Shown piece after piece: positions 23,086-36,039 of a stretch of 64,000 nucleotides of DNA. Within the stretch, counting starts at the first letter, position 1. Each line of letters opens with the position of its first letter. The DNA is from Heterobilharzia americana. Its lineage: Eukaryota > Platyhelminthes > Trematoda > Strigeidida > Schistosomatidae. Below the pieces are notes generated by a model. The model made no database searches and was not told the origin of the DNA. It worked only from the letters and a program-made list of their open reading frames with translations. The stretch lies in NCBI GenBank assembly GCA_944470555.2, contig OX104131.1, positions 20,452,515-20,516,514 of the forward strand. The letters are read 5' to 3'. A program made the translations under genes and the position numbers.

Positions 23086-23780
23086 CACAGAACACAATAC
23101 AACCAAGACCATCCATATGAGCTACAAATATTCCCCACTACTACTTATGTATCCTTCTCAATTCTTTTCTTTGAATGTGTAAACTTTGATCCTGATTTCT
23201 TTTAGTACCAGGATTGATATCGCTGTTGCTACAAAATTTCCTTGTTGTCGTGTTAAAGTCTGAGGATTCACGTTCTAAGCTCAAGACTTATTTAAAATTT
23301 CTTCATGAACAAACACTTTTAGGCTGACTAACTGATCAGTGGTACTCATTGTCATGATCAACGTACTTTTTCATTGCTAGGAATTCACTGAACTAAGCAT
23401 ATTCATTATTGATACCTACCGCATAATAATTATGAAAAAGGAAAAATTTTAGATACTAATTGTTCTTTGAAATTTTGTTCGTCAAAATATTTTATTTATC
23501 ATTGTGATTTTCATCGTTTTCGAAGGAAAAAAATAACCGGTTTTTTAATTTCAGAACAGTGAGTGAAAGCTAATGCGATAAAATGACACCATTGCCTATT
23601 TGAACAAAACCAATGATACTCATGAAAATGACAAGTGAAGTATTAAATTACAAAGAAATATATCCAAATTATAAGGTCATATAATAGACGTGACCTAAAA
23701 ATGTCGTATAAGTGTAAAAATTTACGACTTAGAGATGAAATAAATTTTTATCACTCACTGGTATGAATAACGGGGTTATA
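23086..23780. other. AT-rich DNA, nothing recognised
   Basis: No supported feature. Confidence 0.5.
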
Positions 23781-23783
23781 GTG

Positions 23784-24081
23784 CCAACCAAGAACCTATC
23801 ACGCAACAAATATGCAGGAAGAAGTGGAGATGGATTGGCCATGCACTGAGAAGGCCGACTGAGGACATCACGCGTCAGGCCCTCGAGTGGAATCCCCATG
23901 GGAAGCGATGAGTTGGACGTCCGAGGGTGACATGGAGAAGATCGTGCGAGGAGGAAATGAGAGGTTGTGGGCTGTCGTGGAACCAGGTTCAAAAGATCTC
24001 AGAGAACAGAGTGGAGTTGAGACGTGCTACTGAAGCCCTATGTTCCACTAGGAACCCAAGGGACTAATAATAATAATAATA
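23784..24081 (+). mobile_element. 5'-truncated RTE-clade 3' end with AATAAT tail
   Basis: Starts at the equivalent of about position 18109 of the larger element and matches it to the tail: encoded TQQICRKKWRWIGHAL-like, then LEWNPHGKR-like, non-coding CTACTGAAGCCCTATGTTC, and AATAATAATAATAAT at 24066-24081. The larger copy lacks a GAAGAAGTGGAG-like stretch kept here, so this copy preserves the ancestral sequence at that point. A short flanking repeat (ATAGTG) is too weak to call a duplication. Confidence 0.9.
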
Positions 24082-24225
24082 GTGTACAAATAACTTCATG
24101 CTTTGACATTGAAATATAAGCACATCTCAGTTAGTGGCCTAATGTTACAAGCTTTGCACTAAATACTCTGAGAATGACAGAGGTGACTAGTATATACAGA
24201 AAGGTATTCATTTCAGGTTGGTATT

Positions 24226-24560
24226 GGTCATCGAATGACATCAGTTCGAGAAGCACTGGAGACCTGAGAGCACTGAATAGCGGTTCTGGCTCAGTATAGG
24301 ACTTCTCGACAGGCGCACCCTTGAATCCAGAAGGTATCGAACATACGGCCTTCAGCTTCCGAGGTCAGCGTGTTACCGCTCAGTTACTGGGATGAAATCC
24401 AGTGATCCGTATTTCGTGCTTTTGTCGATTAGCCATATAGCGTGACCTCTGTTCAATGTTGTCGTTGAGTAACTACCCTTATGTCGAACTTGAATGGCCC
24501 CACCGGTCACGACTTCTGATTAGAACTTCGGTATTCCCCTTTCCAAGTTAGTCCCCACTG
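24226..24560 (-). mobile_element. Single-arm, degenerate member of the fold-back/hammerhead SINE family
   Basis: Read on the minus strand it has the 5' block (GTCGTGACCGGTGGGGCC, then CACGCTATATGGC), a tRNA-like head (CCCAGTAACTGAGCGGTAAC and TGTTCGATACC) and a degraded hammerhead with TCGAGAAGTCC in place of CTGAGGAGTCC. It ends in the tail block CTGATGTCATTCGATG. No opposite arm is attached, so the monomer also exists as an insertion. Confidence 0.65.
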
Positions 24561-24914
24561 AGCACCAGATTATTTCATTTGGGAAGTTTTTCCACTCTCA
24601 AACTCGAATCTACCTTAATACACCAGCCAGATTCACCATTACTTCAAACAAGTTATACACGTTTTTGGTTTCAACTTTGACTAAATTTCTCAGTGAACAT
24701 GTAGTATTATTTTGGTATTTGTATTTTCCAATGAATTGAAAACAAAATTAATTTGTTTCAACTGACGTTTCATTACTTAAAAGTAATAACTTTATCAAAA
24801 TGATAGTCAGTATTACTGCATTGACTGTAGCAGCGCACAGCCGTTAAGTCTTATTGTCACTGATGAGGCTAGAAAGCAAATATAAGGAGTGGACTAGTTA
24901 AATCTTGTCAAAAA

Positions 24915-25085
24915 ATTGTGATTAGCTCGGTGATAGCCAGCACTGTAATTCAGAACTCATTTCGGTCCTTTTGGGACTCATCATCTAAGTAGGCTGTCTT
25001 ATGCCCATTGAGATTGACACCTAATACCCAGCGCTTCGAACACCAGAGTGTCATCCGCTAGGCGAAAATTATATATCCAATAGAG
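24915..25085 (-). mobile_element. Degenerate tRNA-derived SINE with hammerhead-like remnant
   Basis: On the minus strand: a B-box-like GTGTTCGAAGCGC, then GATGATGAGTCCC, AAAAGGACCGAAATGAG and TTCTGAATTACAGTGC. This resembles the S-m-alpha order TCCAG, CTGATGAGTCC, GGAC, GAAA, CTGGATT with changes in the first core base and one extra C before GAAA. Confidence 0.5.
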
Positions 25086-25234
25086 GTGATCAGCCTTTTT
25101 GGCATATAGTTTTCTACATGGGTACCTGGATGCTGCCTTGAGACTCACTATGTTGTAGCTTGTTTATTGCTGGATCCCATTTCTGACCACTGCCAAGCAA
25201 ATTACCGCATATGAAGTTGATGTTCATCACAAAT

Positions 25235-25860
25235 TCACATCAGTTGGAGAATCAATGAAAATCTGGGAGCGCCGAACAGTTGTTTTGTCTCAGTATGAGA
25301 CTCCTAAGCAGTGCATTTTCATGTCGTCGCCGGGAATCTAATCCAGTGGCGATCAAGTTACTCTTGATCCACGGGGTCAGAGTGCATGGTTCAGATGTTT
25401 ACACTTCTTTCAAGTACTGTCAGCCCTTCAAATGTTATCTAACTGATATCAGTCTCCAATGCGTGTCAGCATAAAATCAGTAAATCTCTACAGACCTCGA
25501 AGGTGAATTTTTGTCCAATATTCATCAGTGACATGCTTTGAGGTGAGGCTTCTCGAAGTTCCAGTGAGATGTCATGACCAGGGGAACAATGTGAGTTGGG
25601 CCTAAAGAAAAATACTCAACAGTGGCATTGGATGGAAGTTGAATTATACTGCAAGTTGACAGAAGTAGGAAGATGTGAACGTTTGGACTCCTATCAACGG
25701 GCTTAGTGGAAACATGCTCTATGTAAAACCTTGAGGTCCCGGGCTTGATCTTTAACACGCTAAAGGGTGCGCACTGCTGAGTCGTTTCTTGCTAGGACGA
25801 AATAGTTAGTTATTGATTTCTTCAATATTCTCAATGGTTTTTCAACATTTGCAGGCCTTG
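25235..25860. mobile_element. Old fold-back element, two diverged arms
   Basis: The left part (25235-25400) is a minus-strand copy: ACATCAGTTGGAGAA, CTGGGAGC, TTGTCTCAGTATGAGAC and TCCTAAGCAGTGC. The right part (about 25540-25860) is a plus-strand copy: a TGACCAGG block, TCAACAGTGGCATTGG, a tRNA-like region, GGGTGCGCACTGCTGAG, GCTAGGACGAAATAG and a tail. Same layout as the 4.4-5.0 kb element but much more diverged. Both hammerhead cores are damaged (CTTAGGAG on the left; CTGAGTCG with GAAA on the right). No target duplication found. Confidence 0.6.
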
Positions 25861-28800
25861 GTGAAGTTAACAAGTTGTCTTAGTAGCTAGGATTAATCCA
25901 TTACATTTTAATTCTCTACAGGTTGTTCTTATTAATAATAATGGTAATTGTAGTTCGTCTTCAAAAGTTTTGTCACTTAGTTATCAGCTACAGAAACGTA
26001 GGTGATTATGCAACAACTAGTAACTTATCCTATTTAGGTTATCTATAAGGTCAACACTGTTTTATATTTTAATTTTGAACAATATATGTTCATATTATTG
26101 AAAAACAGTACTTCAAATTGCATCTTATATTCATTCATCTTTATCTTTTTGCCATAACTTTTCTTGGTGGAATCACCAATTTCCTAAGTTATATACTCTG
26201 AACGATGTATCCTTGAGAATACATTCAGAGAAAAAAGAATGGGAAAAAGCAGTCAATGATATTATGATTTTTAATTCTGAGTAGCCCTTTTCTTAACCAA
26301 GATATTTTGTCAAATATATTCATGGAAATTCTGTGAGTACGGTTTATGTACACTGGGACAGAAGACAGTAAATAAATAGTTCCATGGGATAAATTGAAAG
26401 AATCTTTTTTTCAGTTCTAATTGATGAAACTATTTGGAAAGAATTCAAATTACTATCATGATTCTTTTTCTGAAGTTAGCAGATGTGCAAGAGTATTATG
26501 AAAAGTAAAAGCACTTCGTAAAATAATGATATCAAAACGTTACATTTGTAAACATATATAAGTCCTCAAAGTGACTCAGATACTGAACTTATGACAGAGT
26601 TTGTCATCCATTTTTTAAGCATCAAAAGATGAGTATTTATTTACAAAGGTATGTAATAAAAATTCTAAATTTTCCATTGAATAAATACAGATGATTTCTC
26701 ACTGATGCAATCTCTGAATTGAGAAAAGGCTTACAGAACAGCCATGATTGATTATGACTATGATCATCCCTGGAAAGATCCAACTTAGTTACCTGTAAAA
26801 AAAGCCTTCAGGCAGAAAACAATATAGAGTTATAGTCATTTATTGATGTGAGGGTCGCTAGTAAGTAAACTTCATAAAATAACATTGTTATTCTTGTGAT
26901 TTGAAGATGTTTAGACTTCTTTTACAGGGATGGATAGCTACAGAAGCTAAGTGCTCTTAATTATGCAATAGTATGGATTAATCTCATTTTTGGTAAAGCT
27001 TGTGGAAGTTCAGACTATTGCCATGACATCCTATGAACTCAGGGAATAGCGGTCATCTACGTATAAATATTTACGATAACACATGAATTGATTTTGGAGT
27101 GAGAGTAAAAGATTTTGTCATTGACTAAGGTTTGCTATACGTGTAATCACTATCATATTGTTTTTTCTCACTAAACAGTAATACTACTCCTAACTCATAG
27201 AGGAGACGAAATGAAAATATCGAGTAAGCACAGGTACTGTCATAATGCATATTGACGTATTTTCAAGTGGAACTGATTCAGTGACTTGTGACCATTTACA
27301 AGTTATTACTTAAGTGTAGTTACTTGAAAATGACTGCATGAAAAACTTTTTTTGTCTTTTGACACAAAGGTTGATAAAAATGTTGAAACCTAACCACACA
27401 GAATGACTACAATATATTCAGTTTACATGAAACAAATGGTGACTTATCATGAGGTCTTCTTGAATTCAGCAGAAAGGTATAATTATCTAATATCGTCGAT
27501 TATTCAGTTCAATACACACCGAGTGGTGATCTAAACAGGTCTCAATTACCCTTTTTACTTTGAAAACAGCTAATAAGAAGATCTTTATTAATAGCGAAAG
27601 CAAATTAGCTTCATAATAACCTACTTTGATCATAAGACTCTCTATTGAACAGTTTGACAATAAAATATCTTAAGTTTGATTCAATCCTTTTGAATATTAT
27701 TTCATCACTACATTCCACTACCGCTGGTTTCTTGTATACTGCGAGCTGAATGTAGATAAAACTTGGTGTTTATGTCAATGAAAAACATTTATGCAAAAGA
27801 AAATTTTATTCGATGATGGTTTGGTACTGATTGATGTTCACTTACGGAATTTTTCTTCCCTTCTAAGGAAAGTCATGTTAGGAATGATACTTCTGTTATT
27901 TAGTGATTAGAACAAGTTTCTGAGCTCAATAATTATTTTCTCAAAGAATATATTATATGCAAGGAATCACTGATCAACTCTTGACCAATGGCTTTATCAA
28001 GGGTTGTATCAAGTGAATAATAAATTTTCATAACTGAGTTCTATCGAGTATCATTTTTATTTCAATATCTATCACGTAAATCGAGTGAACAACAGAAACA
28101 TGTTTTAACTTAAATTCTTATTTCAATTGGAATTGATAACAGTTTACCTCCTAAAACGTTTCTCTCTTAGCTTTTTAAGTCATTAGATATCAATCGTTTC
28201 TTTGACTTGAAAATGCTGATTTCTTTTTTAGTTCTAGTAGGGGTAGTCCTCATATTTTACTGATTTTTAATGAAATCATTCGCTAACAATAAGATAGTTA
28301 TATAAATTATATAAAAAGGGGAATAGTAAAGGAAACCTGGTTCACAATAATTAACTTGAATATAAGGAATGTTTTAACAAGTGTTTCTTTTGACCAGTAG
28401 GTAACAATTTTCAAAAGTGCTTTGAGAAAACCTCATGACAATCAAACTGTTTAAAGATAAGTGAAAATTATTACGTGGTTAATAATCACCTGCATTAGAA
28501 AAGAAGTGTGATGTAAAGAATATTGAATGTTCAATAATTAAATAGGCTTTCTTTATAGAGTTGAAGTTCACGTTAATCTTCTACACGAACGTTGAATTAG
28601 ATGATATATAATGTTTGAGATTAGTGTATTTATCTTCACACTAGTAGCGCTGAGAGTCTAAAATAAACCCACTGGTACAGATCAGTCAGTTTCCCTATGT
28701 CACTGCTACTCTTCATTCTTTAAAAAAGACCTTTTGTTTCAATTGGACTGTGGAATAATTTTTTCTAAGTTATAATTAGCTATTCTGACTGGTTGTGAAG

Positions 28801-30529
28801 CTGTATTTATACTATCAAGGCCCTATATTTATGCATTCACTTTTGTGAAGTTAAAACAACTTCTTAAAGAAATAGAGGAAAAAAAGTAATCCATTTTCGA
28901 AGCGTCGCCTAATTATAGGTTGTTGATAAACTTAGTCACTTACGCAATTCTACAATAAGCATGGAATTAAACAAATGACAAGTTGATACTGTTGAAGGAT
29001 TCCGTTTCTGTCATAACAAATCAGATGTCAAGGTTTTTTCTGTGTACTTGAAATCACTGTTTGCTGAAGTAGTGTCCTCTAGATAGACATCTCTAAACAC
29101 TTTTTTTTAGGTTAATTAACTCTGAGGAAAGAACGACAACAACATTCATATGTCCAATTTTATTTGAAATACGACCCATAGTCTGTTTATTATTCATCTT
29201 TTGATGATATTTGGAAAACTAAGTTTAGTTAATTAAACTGCATATAATCAGAAACACAGCTATACATGCTTTAAGCGTAAGCTCATTGTTCAAAATCATT
29301 TCATGGAAAATCTGTTCAGTCTATGGTCTTAGTAGTAAACTTTTTAATTACCTAACTTTATTCCCCTTCAGTCTTTAGATTTTGCCAGTTATCATCATTC
29401 TGTATTCTCTTGACAGCACTTGATTGACAATTCATCTCACAATCAACTCTTATGTTTTCGAAGACTTTTCTTGATCTTCAGGCTCTTCAACTAACTAACT
29501 TTAAACCATTATGTTCTTGTCTATAGAACAACATTTTGTTGTGAAGTGGGTGTTGTTTATGACTTAGGGCAAGAAAGTGTACTTATTTTCCACTTGCATA
29601 ACCATATGAGGACAATAGAACAGATAAAGTAGCGTAGATCTTTCCACCTTAAATGTGCAACACTTACTTTTTTAACCGTTAGAGGAGTTTTGAAGACCAG
29701 TAGACAGTGGGATTTAAATGACAGACAAGTAAAATACCGGGCGTTGTGCTCACTAAGTCCTAATGAGTTGCAATGAACTAAAGAATGAAAAAATGTAATA
29801 ATCAATATATGATTAAGTGGTAAACAAGACTTTTGATTTCGGCGAAAAAAGCAGAAATATCATTTTAAACAAAATGGCATGTAGGTTTAAATTTTTAAAG
29901 GAAAACTGTATTCAGCCTAAATAAAGTGTGACCTTTCATGGCGATGAATGGTAACTCGAACCGTCAATTAAGTGAATAAAAATAACGTGTCAAATTCTTG
30001 TCTCACTGAGCATACGCTTCTTGCTATTCTCAATAACTTGTATGCTATTCATGGTTACTTCACTAATTAGCCTGACGATACATTTTCATTTTACCAAAAA
30101 ACCACTACGAGGATACTGAAGAAAGCGATTTCAGAGAAGACATCTTTCTCAGCAACTTCGTTCTCCAAAGCTGTACAGTCACAATTCATGCTCTTTTATT
30201 CCACTGTATTCGATAATTAAAAGGATTATTTGATTAAGCCTAGTAATGAAGACCAAGTTGAATGAAGATTAGAGACCTACAAAAAGTTTATTAATCAGGA
30301 AAGATAACAGAAAAAATAACTAACAGAAACTAACAAGGACAGGGAGAAAACAAAATGAAGACAGTGTTGTGTTATCAAAACATGTAATAAAATGAAACGA
30401 AACTGTGCATTTTGGGAGAGATACAGCGGTTAACGTTTTGAGTTATTTATCAAGTCCAAGGGAGAAACCAATTTTGAACAGTTTTCTTTCTACGCATAGT
30501 TCCTGTTTCTCCACGCCCATTGCACGATC
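25861..30529. other. 4.7 kb of AT-rich DNA, nothing recognised
   Basis: No repeats shared with the rest of the window and no domain-bearing reading frames. The longest minus-strand frame (29557-29805) has no recognisable motif. Confidence 0.5.
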
Positions 30530-30990
30530 TTATGCAGTAAGGAAAGGATGGGAATGCAGTGTTTTTAGCAATTCTTCCTTTACCATTTGGATGACTTTGA
30601 TTGTTGAGTTAGTTGTGATGATATGACTGATGTTGGCAAGGGGTTCAGTTGCTGCACTTTTGACGGATTGAGTCATACCTCTTTGTACCCAGGCGGTGTA
30701 TAATTCTCTAATCCGCTTGCAAAGCAGGTGCATCAAATGACCTATAAACCTGGCTCCACAATAGCAAGTGAGTTGATAAAAGCACATAGGAAATGGTCAG
30801 CTGCAAAGACACATCTTTCAGGTTGCCAGAAATCATGGGACACCTGAAGAGTAGAATCCTCCAATCTAATGTAGAAAAAGTTTTGTTAAGCGAGTTAGAA
30901 AGTCTTCTTCCCAACGTATCAGCAACAAATTCACCTTTGCGGTCAAGATTCATGTGTATTATCTTCTTCATAACTGAAATAAATATCTTT
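30530..30990 (-). pseudogene. Penelope-like element, RT C-terminus plus GIY-YIG domain
   Basis: The minus-strand frame 30971-30708 gives NLDRKGEFVADTLGRRLS, NKTFSTLDWRILLF and RCPMI, the linker region before the endonuclease. The overlapping frame 30787-30530 gives MCFYQLTCYCGARFIGHL, LCKRIRELYTAW and TTNSTIKVI. This is the CxYQLTCxCGxxYIGR box of the GIY-YIG domain with YIG as FIG, followed by a degraded middle. The C-terminal TAEA..H block is lost. Confidence 0.82.
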
Positions 30991-31174
30991 CTCTGAAGTT
31001 TAGGTCTGATATTTTTGTCTATAAATCAAGCTGGAGATCCGCTTTTGGCTGGAAACTTTTCATTTATCCCAGTGGCTGTACCTACTGAGTAAGCGTGCAA
31101 GAAGAAAATTAGGGTAATGAAAAAATACTAAGACGTTAATGGTAACTTAAGAACTCATGACAATTTTTTATGGT

Positions 31175-31185
31175 GGGGGGGGGGG
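31175..31185. repeat. Poly-G run
   Basis: Eleven consecutive G in otherwise AT-rich sequence. A likely site of length variation or assembly error, and a possible G-rich structure. Confidence 0.9.
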
Positions 31186-31339
31186 CAAAGCCTAATATGG
31201 CATACACATAACTTTTGCGACACTTTTTTTACCCTAGTTGCAATGTCTTCACTTTTTTATGTACCCATATATAGAATCCGGCAAAGCCAGGGGCTAGCGT
31301 ATGACTGTTCTTTGTATTTTGGAACTCTTCAACAGAGAA

Positions 31340-31565
31340 AGATCAAACTATGAACCATAACGTCGTTGGTTGGGTCCAATTTATCGGCCTTTCTTAGTGT
31401 ATTGATTTCTGCGTGGATGCCTCGATTTTGCCAACGTTTCGATTTTGTATTCATCATGGATAGTGCCTAAAACTGGAATCCAGGACGCGCTTTTAATTCT
31501 GTCTGGAACTCATCAGTCAGATATATCTGCCTCCCAGGGAGCAATGTTCCCACCAATACTGGAAC
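31340..31565 (-). mobile_element. S-m-alpha-type SINE, 3' part with degenerate hammerhead
   Basis: Collinear with the left arm of the palindrome at 61.05 kb: CGTCGTTGGTTGGGTCCAAT, a CTCGATTTTGCCA block, then CTGGAATCCAGGACGCGC. On the minus strand a hammerhead remnant reads CTGATGAGTTCC, GAATTAAAAGC and CTGGATTCC. The GAAA box is broken by an insertion. Confidence 0.7.
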
Positions 31566-31599
31566 CTATCATTATTATAAAAGGGAAATAGACCATGTC

Positions 31600-31690
31600 G
31601 CGGCATGCGCATAGAAGCCCATGCACTCGCAGAGACCAATCAATTCGGTTCACTCAGCTATGGGACAATACAAGTAACAACATAAAAATG
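31600..31690 (+). repeat. S-m-alpha-type SINE tail fragment
   Basis: GAAGCCCATGCACTCGCAGA and CCAATCAATTCGGTTCACTC match the sequence downstream of the hammerhead at 61.44-61.49 kb in the opposite orientation to the preceding copy. Confidence 0.55.
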
Positions 31691-31714
31691 ATATCCGTCT
31701 CACAAGAAGTAGCC

Positions 31715-31890
31715 GTCGTGGCCCGGTGGCCTTGTGGCTGACGCTCAGGAGTTTGAAGCTATCGCCCCCGAGTTCGAGCCTCAGTGGGAACAACACCACT
31801 TACTGGGAGGCAGACACATCTAGCTGATAAATTTCAGCCAGGACAAAACGCATGTCCTAGATTCCACTGGCCACCAATATCGACCATCAG
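31715..31890 (+). mobile_element. S-m-alpha-type SINE with tRNA-like head and dead hammerhead
   Basis: The head has GTGGCCTTGTGGCTGACGC (A box) and GAGTTCGAGCCTC (B box), then CAGTGGGAACAACACCACTT. The hammerhead at 31815-31865 reads CTGATAA and GGACAAAACGC in place of CTGATGA and GGACGAAACGC, so two essential boxes are mutated. Helix I (ATCTAG/CTAGAT) is still paired, with a compensated base. Confidence 0.72.
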
Positions 31891-34800
31891 TGCAAACCAC
31901 GGCATATGTAATTGAGAACCATACTGTTTCACAAACAAGTTGAAGTCCAATATTCCTCAGTTTTTTTTTATTTCGATTTGTAAGACTGTTATTATGTGAC
32001 AGTTGAGCACTTGTTCTTGTTTTTTCTCCGGTTAGTTCCTCAGTTCAACATGATATTTAGAATTGATAGAAATGCAAAAATATGAAATGCTGAATTCAAA
32101 TTCTTTGGCTAATTAAGATTATGTTTATTGTAGAACTTTGAGATCTTGCACTCAATCCCTCTCAAACTAGTCGGTAGATACTGGTCTAAACTAGTTCTCC
32201 TGAAGACAGATTGATTTTGAAACAGAATTTTAATTTAATAATAAATATCTATTTATTTTTTTAGGCTGTCATATGATAACATTTAAACGGTATGGAGACA
32301 TCTAGAACAGTTCTGTTGACAAACTTTAACAATATATCGTATAAAATTTAATTCAAGCGCGTTATACCACTGCTATGTAATAAGTATACCAACTGTTCAT
32401 TATCATGGTATCTATTGCTTAGCGAACTTGCCATCATTTTGGTAAAATTATCGTAAAAATCTTTATTTCCTCTTCGCTCATACAGTATCCAGCTTTATGT
32501 CCGGGTTAGAGATTAAAGCAAGTTAAAATATCACCGATCAACACAAGTGGTATGAGTGAAGTGAATTATAATGTTTTATAATCAATAAACTCAGCAGTAT
32601 TTTGTCTTGAAAAATAAGCGGTATATACAAAAAAACCAAAGTATTTCCTCAAACAGCTTTCTTAAGTTTCATTTTTATTATTGCACAAACATACTGAGAA
32701 TTTAAACTCCAGCGGTTATTATTGCCCAATGAACTTTAAAGTTTTGACCCCAAACACTGCAGTTTCTTTATTTTCCGCTTTGGATCAGCGTAATGTATTT
32801 TGTTTTATGATATAACACCGATATATCAGTGTCAGGCTAAGGAAAAGGAGGTAAAGAAGGTAAGCATTTCTTCGTTAGACGGCCTTTTCTAGAAATGAAA
32901 ACAGCATACTTTAGTGCAAACAAACAATATAAATCCTAGCATTTCGACAAAAATGTTTCATATAGGCGTATAGGCAGCTATCATTATTTTTAAACAGTTG
33001 TTTTCCAATTGTTCAAATAGCAATCAAATTTGGAGAAATCTTATGAGAAAATTATGCTACAATATCTATTGCAGGATCGTGAATTTAGTTTGGAAATAGA
33101 AAAAAGATGTTTTTTTTCTTCGGCAAGTGACTTCATGATGCTGCAAGGGAAGAGACACAACTTTAGAAGTATATTTCTGTGAATCATGGAGTTTCTTTCT
33201 GTGAGACCCAAGAAATTACTTAGAAGAAATGGGTCAGAATTATTTGATGTGTTAAATGAAGAACAATGTCTGGTACAAAGGCTCAGATGAAATACAAACA
33301 TTTTAACACGATAAATTACTGTTAAAGTTCTGTGCGCATCGAAATGAAGCTTTTAGTTTAACCTGAGTTGCATACCGCTTTACGTTGATTACCATTGATT
33401 TTCCTTTTTATTTCTTTCACATAAAGTACTGCTTAAAAGCATAACACTTAAGGATATGGTGATTTATTCAAAACAAAACCATACCATCATCATTTTTTCG
33501 ATCATTTAAGGGTAAGTTCATGAGACAGGGAAATACATTTTCATCATAAACATGATTTTGTATTAGATTAGTACGTAGACATGCCTGGATAATGCAATAA
33601 TAAAAATGAGTAATCCGAGAAATGTAAAAGGGTTTGCGAGTTACATTTCGAACAATCTGATGACGTACTTTCTTCCTAATAAGCTTTTTATATGAATGGT
33701 AAAAAGAGAGTAGGTTAGTAAATATAAATTTCATCACTACATAATCTACATTGGTGTACACTAATATACACATGTAATCACATGTACCTACAATGGGAAA
33801 AGTAAACCAACTGTGAAGTAGGAGACTGTGGAATGTATCCCCAAATAGCTGCATTTTAAAAGTCCGACGAATACGGGAAGAAGACAGGTACTATTGTCTA
33901 CAAGCACATAGGTTATTGAAAAAAAATTCAGGAGTGACCTAGAAACAGTCTTTTACCATTGTAAAGGAGCCATTTCAACTAGATACCCAGATTTTTCGAC
34001 CTTCCAAATCAGTTCGCTTTACCTCAAATCTTCCTCGATAATTTTTATCTCGAGGTTGGTGTGAAAATATATTGTTTATTTTAATCATCTTTTATGACCT
34101 TAGTTAAGTAGGAATACACTACTTTTTTTATCTGTCATGAAAAATGGCCAGACTGTTTGAAATGTATTGCACAAGTTTGTCGCATTTCTCAGATAAATGC
34201 CTTTCTTCTCATTATAATATAAGAATTCCTCAAACGGACTAGCTGTTGCAACGGCATATCTAAAGAGCACTTCGAATTTCGTAGTGGGTAAGACATGACA
34301 ATAATCTGGTTAGTTTATCACCTTGTTATCTGGTTTTAACAGCCACTGATAGATTTCTGTAAAGAAATAGTGTATATGCTCACATTTATACTGAGGCGTG
34401 AAAGATCATTCACATCACACCCAGTGATGTTCTACAACCGGTAAGTTTTTGTCTACTAGGAAGTAAAATTAATACTTTTTAAATTGGTCATCATTGATAT
34501 TTATTTGGCTAAAATATCTTGTTTTCCATCTGAATTTAAACTGGAATGTTACACACTGAATAGATTATTCACATTTTGTTTTGAAAGGCTAACATCTGAA
34601 AGAAGAACTTCTCTGCCATTAAAATATCACATGAATGTTTTCATATTAACAAGGATAGAAACCACAAAGTTTATACAAATAGTAGACGGTAAATGTATTC
34701 AGATGTAAACACCTAAACCACTTCAATCGAACGAGTTTGGTGAACTATTTTGAAGATTTTGTAGATTCGAAATTTTTTAAGCAATAAAAAACTTGAAAAG

Positions 34801-35141
34801 TAATGTGAACATGTTGGGACTTTGATGACAAATAAAGTTATTCTGTGATAAACTCTTTTATCTATCAGTTTTCACTCTGTTTACATATCATGTTCAAAGT
34901 TGTACAGTGGATAAATATATTTATCAGAAAGTTAATTAACTTATCTTGCTGTAGAAGGGGAAAACGTTATCCAAGGATTTTCAAGAAAAAATTCCTGGTC
35001 AGTGAGTGTTCATGTTTTAACTTCCCTAAGCGAATTTTATAAAAGGACAACTTAAAGCTAATAAGTATAATAATCTGAAGCAATGTCTTGTTAAAAATGT
35101 GTTCTGAAACGGTGTATTATTATCTTGGGATTCATCAAACG
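31891..35141. other. AT-rich DNA with one unexplained 128-codon frame
   Basis: The minus strand is open from 33854 to 33468 (128 codons, starts MQLFGDTFHSLLLHSW, rich in aromatic and basic residues). I see no domain, no supported splice sites and no second exon. It may be chance. Confidence 0.35.
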
Positions 35142-35150
35142 AATAATAAT

Positions 35151-35483
35151 GTCATAGAGAAGAGATAATTCAGCGAAGAAAATTTTCTTTTTCGTCGATA
35201 TCATTTTTTAAAGCTGTACCATCGTATTTATGTCCATCATAAGCATAAAAAGGTCTATTATAAAACAATGGGGAATAATTACATCATTAACTTAGTGCTA
35301 AAAAACCGGAATCAAGAATGCGAAGTAGTTGCTTAGCGCTAGGTTAATGATGTAATTATACCCTATTGTTTTATAATAGACTTTTATTTGTTTATGATAG
35401 ATATAAATACGATTGTACAGCTTTAAAAAGTGATATCGTCGAAAAAGAAAATTTTCTTCGCTGAATTATCTCTTCTCTATGAC
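35151..35483. mobile_element. Long hairpin (fold-back) element, ~141-bp arms
   Basis: 35151-35291 is the near-perfect reverse complement of 35343-35483, and similarity extends inward to about 35301/35332 with a ~30-nt loop. The arm ends (GAAAATTTTCTTCGCTGAAT) resemble the 3' end of the Penelope-like copy near 7.39 kb (TCTTCGCTGAATATCTTG). An 11-bp direct repeat, AATAATAATGT, occurs at 35142-35152 and 35507-35517. It could be a target duplication, but it is low complexity. Likely a non-autonomous derivative. Confidence 0.78.
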
Positions 35484-35517
35484 TCAGTGGGCATATTTCG
35501 TAGTCTAATAATAATGT

Positions 35518-36039
35518 ATTTGCTTTGTTGTGAACCATAATTTTATTTACAGTACAGAGTTCTTTTAGGATTTGAATTTGCATCAGTTTACCCCCTGTAC
35601 AACCATTTTTTCATATATATATATACTATTCTATACATAATAAAGAATTACAACACTATTGAAATGTTTAGCGAATTCAAAGACGTGATAACCATCCGCT
35701 ATTGCAATCTTGATTGATAAGACTATGACTAACACGATTTCCTTGACACAATGCACAAGCGAAATAAGGCATGAATGAATTTTCATATATACTTGTACGT
35801 GCATAAAGCTCATTATATTCTTGTCTCCCTAGAAGACAGACATGGAAAAAGGTGTGGATTCAGAGGATGCTTTTCATCATGTATAAGTTCTCAGATGCCT
35901 GACTATAGCATCGTTTTTCAGGACAATAAGTGCCGTACCACTTGCTTCAAAAGCCTACATAGCACAAGGTATTCTTTTCTCTGAAGTCCAGGGAAGAATA
36001 AGAGGGAACGATAAGTAGGTATAGGCGAAACAGAAATAA
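35518..36039. other. AT-rich DNA, nothing recognised
   Basis: No supported feature. A short TA run lies at about 35617-35628. Confidence 0.5.

Noticed and set aside
23729..23992. Minus-strand 87-codon frame, proline- and serine-rich
   Set aside because: Antisense of the RTE 3' fragment at 23784-24081.
23771..24090. Target duplication around the 23.8-kb RTE fragment (ATAGTG)
   Set aside because: Only about six bases match and the tail itself is AT repeats, so the match is not distinguishable from chance.
35775..35984. Signal-peptide exon for the neuregulin-like gene
   Set aside because: A cysteine-rich 69-codon frame lies 1.6 kb upstream, but there is no convincing signal peptide or donor, and a dead CR1-like element lies between.
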